Below, one piece after another: positions 1 to 6,910 of a stretch of DNA of 11,520 nucleotides; position 1 is the stretch's first letter; every line of letters starts with the position of its first letter. The position numbers and the translations under genes were made by a program. Source of the DNA: Chloroflexota bacterium (lineage in GTDB: Bacteria > Chloroflexota > Dehalococcoidia > Lucifugimonadales > JACPCL1); assembly GCA_016210375.1 (NCBI GenBank), contig JACQUH010000201.1, positions 1 to 11,520 of the forward strand, in the 5' to 3' direction. The notes under the pieces are model-generated. The model was not told where the DNA came from, searched no databases, and saw nothing but the letters and a program-made list of their open reading frames with translations.

Positions 1-85
1 ACCATAAGGCTGGGGCATCACGCCACCCCATTCAGGTCATCAACTACATGGCTGTGCTTCTGTGGTTCTGGGTCTCCTCTGGTCC

Positions 86-102
86 CCCTCCGCTACGGAG
101 GG
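86..102. repeat. Short C-rich/G-rich hairpin, copy 1
   Basis: A 7-bp perfect stem (CCCTCCG / CGGAGGG) closes on a CTA loop. It lies 13 bases before the long hairpin at 116-156. The same pairing of a C-rich/G-rich hairpin with a long perfect hairpin occurs at 9929-10009 and 11449-11520. This suggests a composite repeated element rather than a terminator, as no T-run follows. Confidence 0.6.
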
Positions 103-115
103 CAGTGGGATTTTG

Positions 116-156
116 GTGAGGTTCTGGGCACGGCTCCGCCGTGCCCAGAACCTCAC
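116..156. repeat. Long perfect hairpin H1 (19-bp stem, TCC loop)
   Basis: Bases 116-134 are the exact reverse complement of 138-156, around a TCC loop. The inner part (CTGGGCACGGC-TCC-GCCGTGCCCAG) is identical to the inner part of the hairpin at 9959-10009, while the outer eight base pairs are unrelated yet still perfectly paired. No T-run follows on either side, so an intrinsic terminator is not supported. Possible identities are a REP- or MITE-like element or a transcript-end stabiliser. Confidence 0.8.
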
Positions 157-451
157 GTTTAGCAGTTCCTACTTCCCCCAGGGGAAGAGCTTGTCCCCTC
201 TCTGCGCTCAAGGCAAGCTCTTGAGTCCTTCTTTGGAAGGCCGAAGGAGGAATCAAGGGCCTTAGCCCGGGCCCCTCCCCTGCACCGTCCTCCTCAGGAA
301 GAGAGGAACTTCGCCCCGACTGCGCTCTGCTTATTATATTCGGTTCATGACCTTGCGAGGGCGGCGCCATGAAGTTTTTGGGCAGCCTTACGAAAAGGCG
401 GAGCGCAGGGGAGCAGGCGACGAGCGCGGGAGGGGAAGAGGTGGGGGGAGG

Positions 452-898
452 CTATTCGCCTTTCGGCTGTTCGGCCCGGGCCTTCAGCGCCTGGTTCATC
501 TGGTCAAAGCCGCGCACGATCTGCCTGAGCAGGCCTGTGATGGAGAGCACGGGCGCCAGGAGCCCCGCAAAAGCCTCGCTCTGGATGAACTGGACCCGGT
601 CTGCCTCTAGCCGCCGGATGGCGAAGGTATGCTCACTGGCCAGGAGGCCCGGAAGGAGAAGATGACTGTGCCAGCGTAGCTCGCGGTTGGGCTCCACGTT
701 GAGGATGGTGGGCTGGAAGATGATCCTGGGGCCGGTCGCTGGCGCAAGGCGGACCTCCAGGCGTTCTCTCATCTTGAGCTCTCCTCTCACCGCCCGTAGG
801 AGAGGGTTCCAACGAGGGAATGCAGGGAGGTCGGTCAGCACCTCCCACACTCGCTCCGGGGAGGCGTTGATCTCAATTCGGGAGTAGACCACCTTCAC
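452..898 (-). CDS. SRPBCC family protein (polyketide cyclase/dehydrase-like)
   Basis: This 148-residue protein has the features of the START/Bet v1-like SRPBCC superfamily, whose members bind lipids or other hydrophobic ligands in a deep cavity. The N-terminus carries the family signature: a first beta-strand (VVYSRIEINASPERVWEVL, residues 3-21) leading into a helix, then PAFPRWNPL (25-33), a central beta-sheet with VEPNRELRWHS (68-78), and a long C-terminal helix (about 122-142). No signal peptide or membrane segment is evident, so it is probably cytoplasmic. The start is GTG at 898, with a purine-rich GAGGGAG just upstream. It is transcribed alone, with about 280 bases separating it from hflC. 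The ligand cannot be told from sequence. Fold assignment is confident; specific function is unknown. Confidence 0.88.
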   Translation of the reverse strand: MKVVYSRIEINASPERVWEVLTDLPAFPRWNPLLRAVRGELKMRERLEVRLAPATGPRIIFQPTILNVEPNRELRWHSHLLLPGLLASEHTFAIRRLEADRVQFIQSEAFAGLLAPVLSITGLLRQIVRGFDQMNQALKARAEQPKGE

Positions 899-958
899 GA
901 GGCTCCCTCGCCGGCGCCCAAGCAGTAGCCCATGGACTTTCTGGCTTGCCCTCCACCT

Positions 959-967
959 ATAGTACCA
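959..967 (-). promoter_or_regulatory. Possible extended -10 promoter for the SRPBCC gene
   Basis: On the minus strand the sequence reads TGGTACTAT, a TGn extended -10 followed by TACTAT. It would start transcription about 50 bases before the GTG at 898. No good -35 hexamer is seen at the expected distance, which is tolerated by extended -10 promoters. Moderate to low confidence. Confidence 0.35.
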
Positions 968-1089
968 CTCTGTAATTCATACTAGCAGGTGAAAGGGTTC
1001 CCAGGCAAGGAAGCGTAGCGGCTTCGCGCCTGCAAGAGAGGACAGTGGAGGATGGGCCAGGTCTGGGCGGCGCTGCCATATCTTGCACC

Positions 1090-1130
1090 AACGTCATGGC
1101 GGGCCGCCTGCGGCGGCCCGCCATGACGTT
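1090..1130. repeat. Long perfect hairpin H2 (19-bp stem, TGC loop)
   Basis: Bases 1090-1108 are the exact reverse complement of 1112-1130, with a TGC loop and a very GC-rich tip (GGGCCGCC-TGC-GGCGGCCC). It lies 49 bases beyond the hflC stop codon, in the 3' region of the hflK-hflC transcript. No T-run follows on the minus strand. To its right, 1146-1178 resembles a decayed C-rich/G-rich hairpin, and the linker read on the minus strand (GGGGCCGATAGTT) resembles the one at 11471-11484 (GGGGGACGATATTC). This suggests the same composite element in reverse orientation. It could act as a transcript-end barrier for hflC mRNA. Confidence 0.78.
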
Positions 1131-1179
1131 ATCAGATTCAACTATCGGCCCCTCCCGACTCAGGGCAGGAGCGAGGGTG

Positions 1180-2163
1180 CTACTGTGCTGGGGTTGGAGC
1201 GGCGGCGGTGGGATTGGGAGAGGTGAGGTAGCGCAACAGGTCGTCCTCCGAGTTAAGGATGAGGGTGGTGTTCTTGGAGAGGGCGTTCCTGTAGAGCTCC
1301 AGGCTGCGCTGGAAGGCGTAGAACTCGGGGTCCTGCTCCAGGGCGCCGGCAAAGATAGCGATGGCCTGGCCCTCGCCCTCGCCCCGGAGCTGGTTGCCCG
1401 TCCTGTCAGCGTCGGCCCGGATGATGGTCACCTGCCGGTCAACGTCGGCGGTGATGGTGAGGTTCTGCTGCTCGCCCTCGGCCCTCAGTCGTTGGCCCTG
1501 GACCTCCCGCTCGGTGCGCATACGGTTGTAAACCGACTGTGCCACGGTGCTGGGGAAGTCCGCTGCCTTGATGCGGATGTCCACGACCTCTATGCCGAAG
1601 TCGTTGTCTCTGGATTGCACAGCCCTGTTCACCCCAGCCAGCACCTGCCGGGTAAGCGCCGTCCGGGTGTCCACGCCCGCGTCTGTCTTCTTGGGGTCCA
1701 CCCTGACGGTGCCGTCGGGCAGGGTAGAGATCACACCGCCGATGATGTCTGTCCGATCGCTGTTGGCGACCACCTGGCGTACCTCGGAGATGACGATGTT
1801 GCTGATGCGGTTCTCAGCGGTGAACTCGTCTGTCAACTTCAGGAAGAACTTGGCGGGGTCAACGATCCTGTAGCGGACGTAGGCGTCTATCTCCAGGATC
1901 TGCTTCTCCCGGTCCTGCATGGACTCGGTGCGCACATCAACGCGCAGGAGGCGGTTGTCGTAGCGCAGCACGTCCTCCACGAAAGGCGTCTTGAAATGCA
2001 GGCCGGGGTCCGGGGGCATCCCCGGTTCGGCGGGGATGACCCGTTTGATCTGGCCGAAGCGGGTAACCACGGCGTACTGTGTCTGGTCCACGGTAAAGGC
2101 GCTCTGGGCGACCACGACCAGGGCAGCCACTATCAGAATGACCAGGGGAAGAAAGATTTTCAC
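1180..2163 (-). CDS. hflC: HflC, SPFH-domain regulator of FtsH protease
   Basis: This 327-residue protein matches HflC in length and layout. One N-terminal membrane helix (about 3-20) is followed at once by the SPFH/band-7 domain (VDQTQYAVVTRFGQIKRVI, 25-43; DPGLHFKTPFVEDVLRYDNRLL, 52-73). The charged helical region with MRTEREVQGQRLRAEGEQQ comes next (about 215-233), then the C-terminal FYAFQRSLELYRNAL segment (about 277-291). In known systems HflC pairs with HflK into a large cage around membrane-bound FtsH and limits its access to membrane substrates. The start is GTG at 2163, preceded by AGAGGT at 5 bases spacing. It follows hflK in the same direction with a 152-base gap, wider than in most hflKC operons. 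FtsH is not encoded nearby. Confidence 0.95.
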   Translation of the reverse strand: MKIFLPLVILIVAALVVVAQSAFTVDQTQYAVVTRFGQIKRVIPAEPGMPPDPGLHFKTPFVEDVLRYDNRLLRVDVRTESMQDREKQILEIDAYVRYRIVDPAKFFLKLTDEFTAENRISNIVISEVRQVVANSDRTDIIGGVISTLPDGTVRVDPKKTDAGVDTRTALTRQVLAGVNRAVQSRDNDFGIEVVDIRIKAADFPSTVAQSVYNRMRTEREVQGQRLRAEGEQQNLTITADVDRQVTIIRADADRTGNQLRGEGEGQAIAIFAGALEQDPEFYAFQRSLELYRNALSKNTTLILNSEDDLLRYLTSPNPTAAAPTPAQ

Positions 2164-2315
2164 GATGGACCTCTGCTCATTGCCCTGTCGCGCTCAGCCT
2201 GCTGGCGCCTGCCCGTATGCCCGTACGCCCGGATGAGCAACTTGTCTTGTTTGTCGCCGTCAGGTTTCGCTCAGAAGGGCAGAATCCCGTTGCGTGGGCG
2301 TTTGTCCCCCGGCTG
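2164..2315 (-). other. 152-base spacer between hflK and hflC
   Basis: This spacer holds no gene and no clear intrinsic terminator or sigma-70 promoter. Co-transcription of hflK and hflC remains the simplest reading. The only clear signal is the hflC ribosome-binding site next to its GTG. Confidence 0.5.
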
Positions 2316-3392
2316 CTACTTGGCCTGGCTCGCCGCCTGTTGCTGCTGCTGCAGGGTCAGCAGGGGCAACACGTTGCCGCCAGCGCCCGGGGCCAGGACA
2401 AACTTCTGGATGCCCGGCAGGACCACCTCCATGGCCTCCAGGTACAGGCGCCACCGGGTGACATCCTTAGACTTCTCGTACTCCCGCAGATTAGAGAGGA
2501 ACCGGTTGGCCTCACCCGTGGCCCTGAGGATGCGCTCCTGCTTATAGGCCTCGGCGGCCTGGGTGATCCGCTGGGCGTCTCCTTTGGCCTTGGGGACCTG
2601 GTCCTGCTGATAGGCCAGGGCCTGGTTGATGCGGGCCTCCTTGTCCACCCTGGCCCGCACCACGTCGTCAAAGGCGTCCCGCACCGGGGCGGGAGGGCTC
2701 ACGTTCTGAAGGCGCACCTCCAGGACCTGGATGCCGGTCTTGTAGTCGTCCAGGAGGATCCGCAGGAGGCGCAGGGTGTCCGCCTGGACGGCCTCCCGGT
2801 TGATGGTCAGGACGTCGTCAATGCTGCGCTGTCCCACCACCTCCCGCATGGCGGCCTCGGTGGCGTCCTTCAGTGTCTCGCCGTCAGGGGCCCCCAGCCG
2901 GACCCGTCGCTCGGGGTCCCCGGGGTCGGCTACGTTGAAGAGGAACGCCTCAAGGTCGCTGATGCGGTACTGCACCACCACCTGAACATTGGCGATGTTC
3001 AGGTCGCCGGTGATCATGAGGGCCTCGGAGGAGACCTCGGTCACCTGGCCGCCGCCGACGCTGCGGAAGCCCAGCTCCATGCGCCGGGTCTCGGTGACCA
3101 CCTCTTTGCTGATCTTTCCAACAGGCCGGGGCCAGTACCAGTGCAAACCAGGGTCCTGTAAGGGAGGCGTGTACTGCCCGAAGAGACGGCGGGCTGCCTT
3201 CTCCTGGGCCTGCACCTGGTAAAAGCCAGTGAGCAGCCAGATGGCCACCACCACAGCCACTGCCATCCCCACGAAAAGGATGGGAACCCCTCCCCCTCCA
3301 AACCTGCCGAAGAAGGCACCGAAGCGTTTCTTGAGGTCGTTGAGGGCCTGGTCTATGTCTATCTCAGGGCTGGGCCTGGATGGCTGGAACAT
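2316..3392 (-). CDS. hflK: HflK, SPFH-domain regulator of FtsH protease
   Basis: This 358-residue protein has the HflK plan: a cytoplasmic N-terminal tail with a Gly run (FGGGG, 31-35), one membrane helix (about 36-58) and the SPFH/band-7 domain starting near 60. The domain includes PGLHWYWPRPVGK (81-93), then LNIANVQVVVQYRISDLEAFLFNV in the middle. A charged coiled region follows (KAKGDAQRITQAAEAYKQER). The C-terminus ends in a glutamine run (QQQQQ). HflK forms a hetero-oligomer with HflC that encloses FtsH hexamers in the membrane. The family's usual 'GVV.RFG' start of the SPFH domain is altered here to KAARRLFGQY. The ATG at 3392 has only a weak Shine-Dalgarno (GAGAG). It is the first gene of a likely hflK-hflC operon; the missing ftsH is common outside Proteobacteria. 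Confidence 0.95.
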   Translation of the reverse strand: MFQPSRPSPEIDIDQALNDLKKRFGAFFGRFGGGGVPILFVGMAVAVVVAIWLLTGFYQVQAQEKAARRLFGQYTPPLQDPGLHWYWPRPVGKISKEVVTETRRMELGFRSVGGGQVTEVSSEALMITGDLNIANVQVVVQYRISDLEAFLFNVADPGDPERRVRLGAPDGETLKDATEAAMREVVGQRSIDDVLTINREAVQADTLRLLRILLDDYKTGIQVLEVRLQNVSPPAPVRDAFDDVVRARVDKEARINQALAYQQDQVPKAKGDAQRITQAAEAYKQERILRATGEANRFLSNLREYEKSKDVTRWRLYLEAMEVVLPGIQKFVLAPGAGGNVLPLLTLQQQQQAASQAK

Positions 3393-3431
3393 GTTCTCTC
3401 GCTGGCTCTCGTCTTTTCTGAGGCTGGAGCC

Positions 3432-3460
3432 ATAATATCATATCTTGCGATGGAGGGTAA
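3432..3460 (-). promoter_or_regulatory. Possible sigma-70-type promoter for hflK-hflC
   Basis: On the minus strand TTACCC (3455-3460) and TATTAT (3432-3437) are separated by 17 bases, about 40 bases before the hflK start. The -10 is good and the -35 weak (3 of 6). The local AT-rich patch stands out in GC-rich DNA. Confidence 0.4.
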
Positions 3461-3466
3461 CGACTT

Positions 3467-3550
3467 CGCCCCGGTTCTTGCCGCCAAAGGGGGGCGAATC
3501 TTCTAGGAAAGAGGAGCGGACAAAGGGCGCACAGAGGGCGCCCCGGTTCT
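3467..3550. repeat. 12-base direct repeat between hflK and the tRNA
   Basis: CGCCCCGGTTCT occurs at 3467-3478 and again at 3539-3550, 72 bases apart, in the 256-base gap between hflK and tRNA-Ile. There is no gene in this gap. A relation to either promoter is not evident; it may be repeat debris. Confidence 0.45.
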
Positions 3551-3613
3551 CCGCCCCTCTCTCGCTCTCGGAACGGTGGTGCGATAGATAGAGGGAGCGC
3601 TTTCCCGCGGGCC

Positions 3614-3631
3614 GGGCAGGAAACACTGCCC
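3614..3631 (-). terminator. GC hairpin after tRNA-Ile, possible weak terminator
   Basis: GGGCAG (3614-3619) pairs with CTGCCC (3626-3631) across a 6-base loop, with further partial pairing outside. It sits 18 bases beyond the tRNA 3' end. There is no T-run, so it may only mark a processing or pausing site. Confidence 0.25.
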
Positions 3632-3648
3632 TGGGAGGCGGGTGGAAG

Positions 3649-3722
<74 letters not shown>

Positions 3723-3858
3723 TCGGAAAGGGTGACGGGCCCCCGCCGTTGCCCTGAGTCTGCCACGGTGGAGCCCTCCCGCGTGCCCCTGCGCGGCGTC
3801 CCCGGGAGCATTCCGGGTCACCACCATCGTCACCGTCCCACATCGGGAGGACACAGCC

Positions 3859-3888
3859 AGTATAGGAAGGCTTGCAGCCAGGTGTCAA
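3859..3888 (-). promoter_or_regulatory. Strong sigma-70-type promoter driving tRNA-Ile
   Basis: On the minus strand a perfect TTGACA (3883-3888) and TATACT (3859-3864; 5 of 6) are 18 bases apart. Transcription would begin near 3852, so the tRNA at 3722 would have a leader of about 130 bases to be removed by RNase P and other nucleases. No other gene lies in that leader. Confidence 0.75.
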
Positions 3889-3941
3889 GAAAGGCACAAT
3901 AGTTCCGATCTTGCCGCATCACACCAATACTTCAGACGATC

Positions 3942-3984
3942 GCCGCCCTCTCCCATGGAGAGAGGGCGGCCACAAGGGGAGAGA
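3942..3984. repeat. C-rich/G-rich hairpin with 'acaaggggagag' tail
   Basis: GCCGCCCTCTC (3942-3952) pairs perfectly with 3960-3970 around a 7-base loop, followed by CACAAGGGGAGAG. The tail resembles the one after the hairpin at 9740-9768 (TACAGGGGGAGAG), which marks both as members of one dispersed family. An in-frame ATG for the downstream gene lies in the loop at 3955; that is why it is rejected as a start. Confidence 0.6.
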
Positions 3985-4041
3985 TCCGAGCCCCGCTGGC
4001 AGTATAGTATGGATGGCCTTGAGACAGGAGGCCCTCCCTCC

Positions 4042-5544
4042 ATGGCTACTGACAAGAAAGAGGACGCGATACTTCCGGAGCGGCTGGCGGCCCGACTTTG
4101 GCGCAACCGTCAGGGAGGGGGTATCCTGCGCACCCTGGGGGGCAAGAGCCTGCGGGTGGTGTACCCCGGGCGGCCCAATGGCGGCCCCGGCCCGGACTTC
4201 CGGGATGCCCTGGTCCAGGGCGAAGATGGGCACCTGATCCGGGGTGATGTAGAGGTGCACCGGGAGGCAGCAGACTGGCGGAGGCATGGCCACCAGCGGG
4301 ACCCCCGGTACAATGGGGTGGTCCTGCACCTGGTGTTCGGAGAGGGAGATGGCCAGAAGGGAGACGGCGGGCTGGCTGGCCAGGAGAGGGGACGGGACGA
4401 AGGGCAACGCACATACCGGGAGGACGGCCAGCCGGTACCCCTGGCCCGAGTGGAGCTCTTAGGGCCCTCCCAAGGAGAACAGGGGGATGGGCTGCCCCCG
4501 GCGCTCTGGGACTACTCCCGGCTCGCGACGCTGCGGGGGATGCCTGGGCCGGAGATGGAGCGCGCCCTGGAGGCCGCGGGGGACCAGCGCTTCCTGGCGA
4601 GAAGCGCGTCCTATGCCCTGGCCCTGGGCAGGGAGGACGCCGACGAGGTGCTGTACCGGGGCATCCTGGAGGGCCTGGGGTACAGCCGGAACCGGGCGCC
4701 TTTTCTGGCCCTGGGGTTGCGGCTCCCTTGGCGTGGGTTGCGCCGTGCCGCTCTGGATGCCCCGCCAGCGGCCAGGGCCGGTGTCCTGTACAGGCGCCTC
4801 ATGGACGTGTCTGGCCTGGCGGAACGAGGAGACACAGGGGCGGCGACGCTCCGCTCCCAAAGAGGAACGGCACCGCCGTCTGGCGCATGGCGTGGTGAGG
4901 GGGAAGAGACCCCACTCCCAGGCCGGGGAGTTGCGCACCTTAGCAACTGGCTCCCCAGATTTTCAGCACCGGGAGCCTCCCAGTCCTCATCCACGGCCAC
5001 GCCTCTGCCCAGGTCTCTCTGGTGCCTGGCGGGCCTGCGGCCTCAGAACCACCCGGCCCGCCGCCTGGCGGGCGCCGCGGAGCTTTTTGCGCGGTGCGTG
5101 GAGCCCGGCCTGGTGCTTTCCCTGAAGGCCCCCGTCCTTCAGGGCAGCGCCGCTGCCCTCCTCGGTGCCCTCACCGTCGCCCGGGGCGGCGGGTCCCTCA
5201 TTGGCAGGGACCGGGCGCTGGACATCGCCGTGAACGCCGTGCTGCCGACCCTCCATGCCCTGGGCACCCTGGGTGGCGACACGGCCCTGGCGGAAGGCAG
5301 CCTGGCCCTCTACCGGCGCGCCCCACGCCTGGGGGACAACGAAGTCCTCCGGGAAATGGCGCGCCTGTTGGGTCTGTCCCAGGGTGGCCTGGGACGCACC
5401 GCCCGCCAGCAACAGGGGGCATTGCACCTGTACAAGGCGCTCCTGGAGGAGGGCAACGCCAGGATTTATGGTCCAACCTCCCAGGACGGGGAGAGCCTGC
5501 ACGAAGGGGCCCCGGCCCATTACCTGGCAGCCTCTGCCGCGTGA
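4042..5544 (+). CDS. DUF2851 family protein with low-complexity inserts
   Basis: This 500-residue protein belongs to DUF2851, whose function is unknown. The N-terminal half carries the family hallmarks: GPDFRDA (50-56), GDVEVH (68-73), DW (78-79), and HGHQRDPRYNGVVLHLV (82-98). Further family-like blocks are RFLARSASY (183-191), GLGYSRNRAPF (211-221), GLRPQNHPARRLAG (331-344) and ARQQQGALHLY (454-464). The acidic and histidine residues in the first block resemble a nuclease-type active site, which is inference only. Two stretches look inserted: a Gly/Glu/Arg-rich one (about 101-123) and a Ser/Pro/Gly-rich one (about 259-322). They make the protein longer than I expect for the family (roughly 430-460). 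The tail after about 465 lacks the cysteine-rich end I associate with relatives. ATG 4042 is chosen because AGGAGG lies 10 bases upstream; an ATG at 3955 sits inside a repeat. It is apparently monocistronic. Confidence 0.85.
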   Translation: MATDKKEDAILPERLAARLWRNRQGGGILRTLGGKSLRVVYPGRPNGGPGPDFRDALVQGEDGHLIRGDVEVHREAADWRRHGHQRDPRYNGVVLHLVFGEGDGQKGDGGLAGQERGRDEGQRTYREDGQPVPLARVELLGPSQGEQGDGLPPALWDYSRLATLRGMPGPEMERALEAAGDQRFLARSASYALALGREDADEVLYRGILEGLGYSRNRAPFLALGLRLPWRGLRRAALDAPPAARAGVLYRRLMDVSGLAERGDTGAATLRSQRGTAPPSGAWRGEGEETPLPGRGVAHLSNWLPRFSAPGASQSSSTATPLPRSLWCLAGLRPQNHPARRLAGAAELFARCVEPGLVLSLKAPVLQGSAAALLGALTVARGGGSLIGRDRALDIAVNAVLPTLHALGTLGGDTALAEGSLALYRRAPRLGDNEVLREMARLLGLSQGGLGRTARQQQGALHLYKALLEEGNARIYGPTSQDGESLHEGAPAHYLAASAA

Positions 5545-5594
5545 GTCCCATCGCTGGGGCCCCTCGCCGCCTTCTGCCACGGAACGGGAGCTTG

Positions 5595-5641
5595 TTATGA
5601 AGATGGACGCTGCGGCTTTGCCGCAGCGTCCATCTTCATAA
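5595..5641. repeat. Long perfect hairpin H3 (22-bp stem, TTT loop)
   Basis: Bases 5595-5616 are the exact reverse complement of 5620-5641, with a TTT loop. The tip TGCGGC-N3-GCCGCA is the same as in the hairpin at the right end of the window (11496-11520), while the outer stem is unrelated. It begins 50 bases after the DUF2851 stop codon, nearly the same distance as H2 from the hflC stop. No T-run follows, so a classic intrinsic terminator is not supported; a role at the transcript end is possible. Confidence 0.8.
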
Positions 5642-5942
5642 GTTCTCGCCCCATCACGGAGCGGAGAGAGCCTGCTCTTGAGTGAGCCGCAGCCTTGAAG
5701 AGGGGCAATCGGGCGAACCCACCATGGGGACGCCCCGGCGCTTTGCTGAGGGTTCCGCCCTCCTGTTACTGCTACAATGGAGGAGAGGAGCGATCGCCCC
5801 GGCGCGGGGCAGGTTCTACTAGAATCAATGGGTGTGCTGCCTAGTGTCCTGCCAGGAGAACAACCGCTGTTATTGATCAAGCTTTTTGCAGTTGTAGCGA
5901 GAGTCGGGCCGATGCCTCGGCCCTGTGCGCGCAGGCGGAGGG

Positions 5943-6023
5943 GATGAGGGATTCTTCGCGAAGCGGAGCGCATCCAATCGCAAAGGGAGTTTGACCCCTT
6001 CGCTCTAGAATGACAATTGCCAT
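5943..6023. repeat. Possible dispersed repeat with imperfect inverted structure
   Basis: The patch runs from a perfect CTTCGCGAAG palindrome (5954-5963) inside GGATTCTTCGC to CGCTCTAGAATGACA near 6001-6015. ATTCT and AGAAT form partial inverted ends. The wording resembles short intergenic repeats ('attctTCGC...AGAATGACA') seen in many bacterial genomes, but no second copy lies in the window, so this rests on recollection. Confidence 0.3.
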
Positions 6024-6151
6024 TTCTGGCGAGCCGCTCCAAGAGCCGCCAACATGCCTTCCAGGCACTTGATCACATGTCAGGACACTGGGGGCCAGAA
6101 CTTGCCCGAAGGATCTGGGGGGGAAGGACAAACACCAAGGGAAGGATGTCT

Positions 6152-6829
6152 ATGAAAGGGCCAAGCAACGGATCTCTCCCCTTTGAGCTGCTGGAAGGGG
6201 AACGGCTGCACGTCGTCCTGGGGGACCGGCAGGGACTGGCCCTGAAGGTCCCCGCCCAAGAGGACTATCTGGCTCTGACGGGTATGAGGGTCATCGCTTC
6301 CTGGCGGCGCGAGGCTCGCCTCCGGCGGGTGGCGATGCCTCTGGAGGCGGTGGAGGCCGTGGAGCTGACGGAGCTGGCCCGGGAGGTCAAGCCCCTGGCC
6401 ACAGGGATCCTGCTGATGCTTGGTGGGTTGCTCGTCCCGGGGCTGGCGGGGCTCCTGGGCCTGAACGGTGTGGTGGCCTGGTCCGTAGGGGCCATCATGG
6501 TGCTCCTGGGGGCCGTCACCGCCTCAGCCTACTTCGCCCGGGAGGAGCGGGCGGTGCTGACGTTCCGGTCGGGAGCATCAGAAGCGGCTCTGCCCTTGCG
6601 TACCGCCGCCGCCCTGAGGGACGCCTACACCGTGGCCAGCGAGTTCTTTGCCCTTCGGGCTGCCCGGGCTGCGGCTAGGCTCAGGGATCCCTATGCCGCC
6701 GGGCCTCCCTACGATGCGGCGGTGCGCTGGTCCCGAGACGGTGAGGAAGCCTCTTCGGGCGAAGGGGCGTCCTCCTCTTCCCTGGCCGAGGCTTCCCCAG
6801 ATGTACCGGGCGAAGAGCCTTGGGGGTAA
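6152..6829 (+). CDS. Two-helix membrane protein with possible PH-like domain
   Basis: No specific family is recognised. The 225-residue protein begins with a soluble region. It contains EDYLALTGMRVIASWRREARLRRVAMPLEAVEAVEL (37-72), which resembles the 'YaLT..Ri......r...iPl..I..ve' pattern of bacterial PH-like domains. Two hydrophobic helices follow (about 82-104 and 107-128), and another beta-like strand (RAVLTFRSGASEAALPL, 133-149) suggests the domain continues after the helices. A helical segment (about 150-178) and a Ser/Glu-rich disordered tail complete it. ATG 6152 has AAGGGAAGGA ending 5 bases upstream; ATG 6146 is nearly as good. Longer in-frame starts to 6017 lie in non-coding-like sequence. 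The gene converges on the sigma-factor operon, with an 81-base gap. Function unknown. Confidence 0.75.
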   Translation: MKGPSNGSLPFELLEGERLHVVLGDRQGLALKVPAQEDYLALTGMRVIASWRREARLRRVAMPLEAVEAVELTELAREVKPLATGILLMLGGLLVPGLAGLLGLNGVVAWSVGAIMVLLGAVTASAYFAREERAVLTFRSGASEAALPLRTAAALRDAYTVASEFFALRAARAAARLRDPYAAGPPYDAAVRWSRDGEEASSGEGASSSSLAEASPDVPGEEPWG

Positions 6830-6910
6830 ACCCCTCACCCCCTCCGAGGCGCCCCTGCTTTGCTATGGTTCCTCGCTGTCCTTGTGGCAAGGGTGGGCAG
6901 GCTCCCGCGT

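Larger units (their letters stand above)
1..451. other. Gene-free, repeat-rich stretch
   Basis: No convincing gene is seen in this stretch; the open frames on both strands run through palindromic repeats and lack protein-like composition. It contains a short C-rich/G-rich hairpin at 86-102, a long perfect hairpin at 116-156, and a 9-bp inverted repeat (185-193 with 214-222). A perfect TATAAT hexamer reads on the minus strand at 333-338 but has no convincing -35 box and no gene in the window to serve, so it is not called a promoter. The right part (about 345-451) shows nothing identifiable. Confidence 0.6.
3723..4041. other. Gene-free divergent region between tRNA-Ile and the DUF2851 gene
   Basis: This 319-base gap contains the tRNA promoter (minus strand, 3859-3888), a repeat hairpin (3942-3970), and the leader of the DUF2851 gene. 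A TATAGT hexamer on the plus strand at 4003-4008 could be its -10 box, but no -35 matches. No second tRNA is seen between the promoter and tRNA-Ile. Confidence 0.55.
5545..6151. other. 600-base gene-free region with structured repeats
   Basis: No protein gene is convincing here; the long minus-strand frame across it is a shadow of the DUF2851 gene plus repeats. Visible elements are the 22-bp hairpin (5595-5641), an imperfect inverted repeat (GGGCGAACCC 5711-5720 with GGGTTCCGCCC 5750-5760), a 6-bp GC hairpin (5796-5801/5805-5810), and a repeat-like patch at 5943-6023. TACAAT at 5773-5778 looks like a -10 box but has no well-spaced -35. No known riboswitch core was recognised. Confidence 0.55.

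Noticed and set aside
333..338. TATAAT on the minus strand as a promoter
   Set aside because: No acceptable -35 box at 16-18 bases and no gene downstream within the window.
1090..1130. Intrinsic terminator for hflC
   Set aside because: The stem is strong, but no T-run follows on the minus strand; kept as a hairpin repeat instead.
1045..2547. 500-codon plus-strand open frame
   Set aside because: It is the antisense shadow of hflC and the end of hflK, which match known families on the minus strand; high GC keeps the reverse frame open.
5700..5880. Riboswitch or structured non-coding RNA
   Set aside because: Imperfect inverted repeats are present, but no conserved core of a known riboswitch class could be recognised on either strand.
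4987..6042. 351-codon minus-strand open frame
   Set aside because: It is antisense to the DUF2851 gene and then runs through the hairpin H3 and repeats; composition is not protein-like.
6824..6835. GGGG-TAAA-CCCC hairpin at the end of the membrane-protein gene as terminator
   Set aside because: The stem is four pairs, overlaps the stop codon, and no T-run follows.
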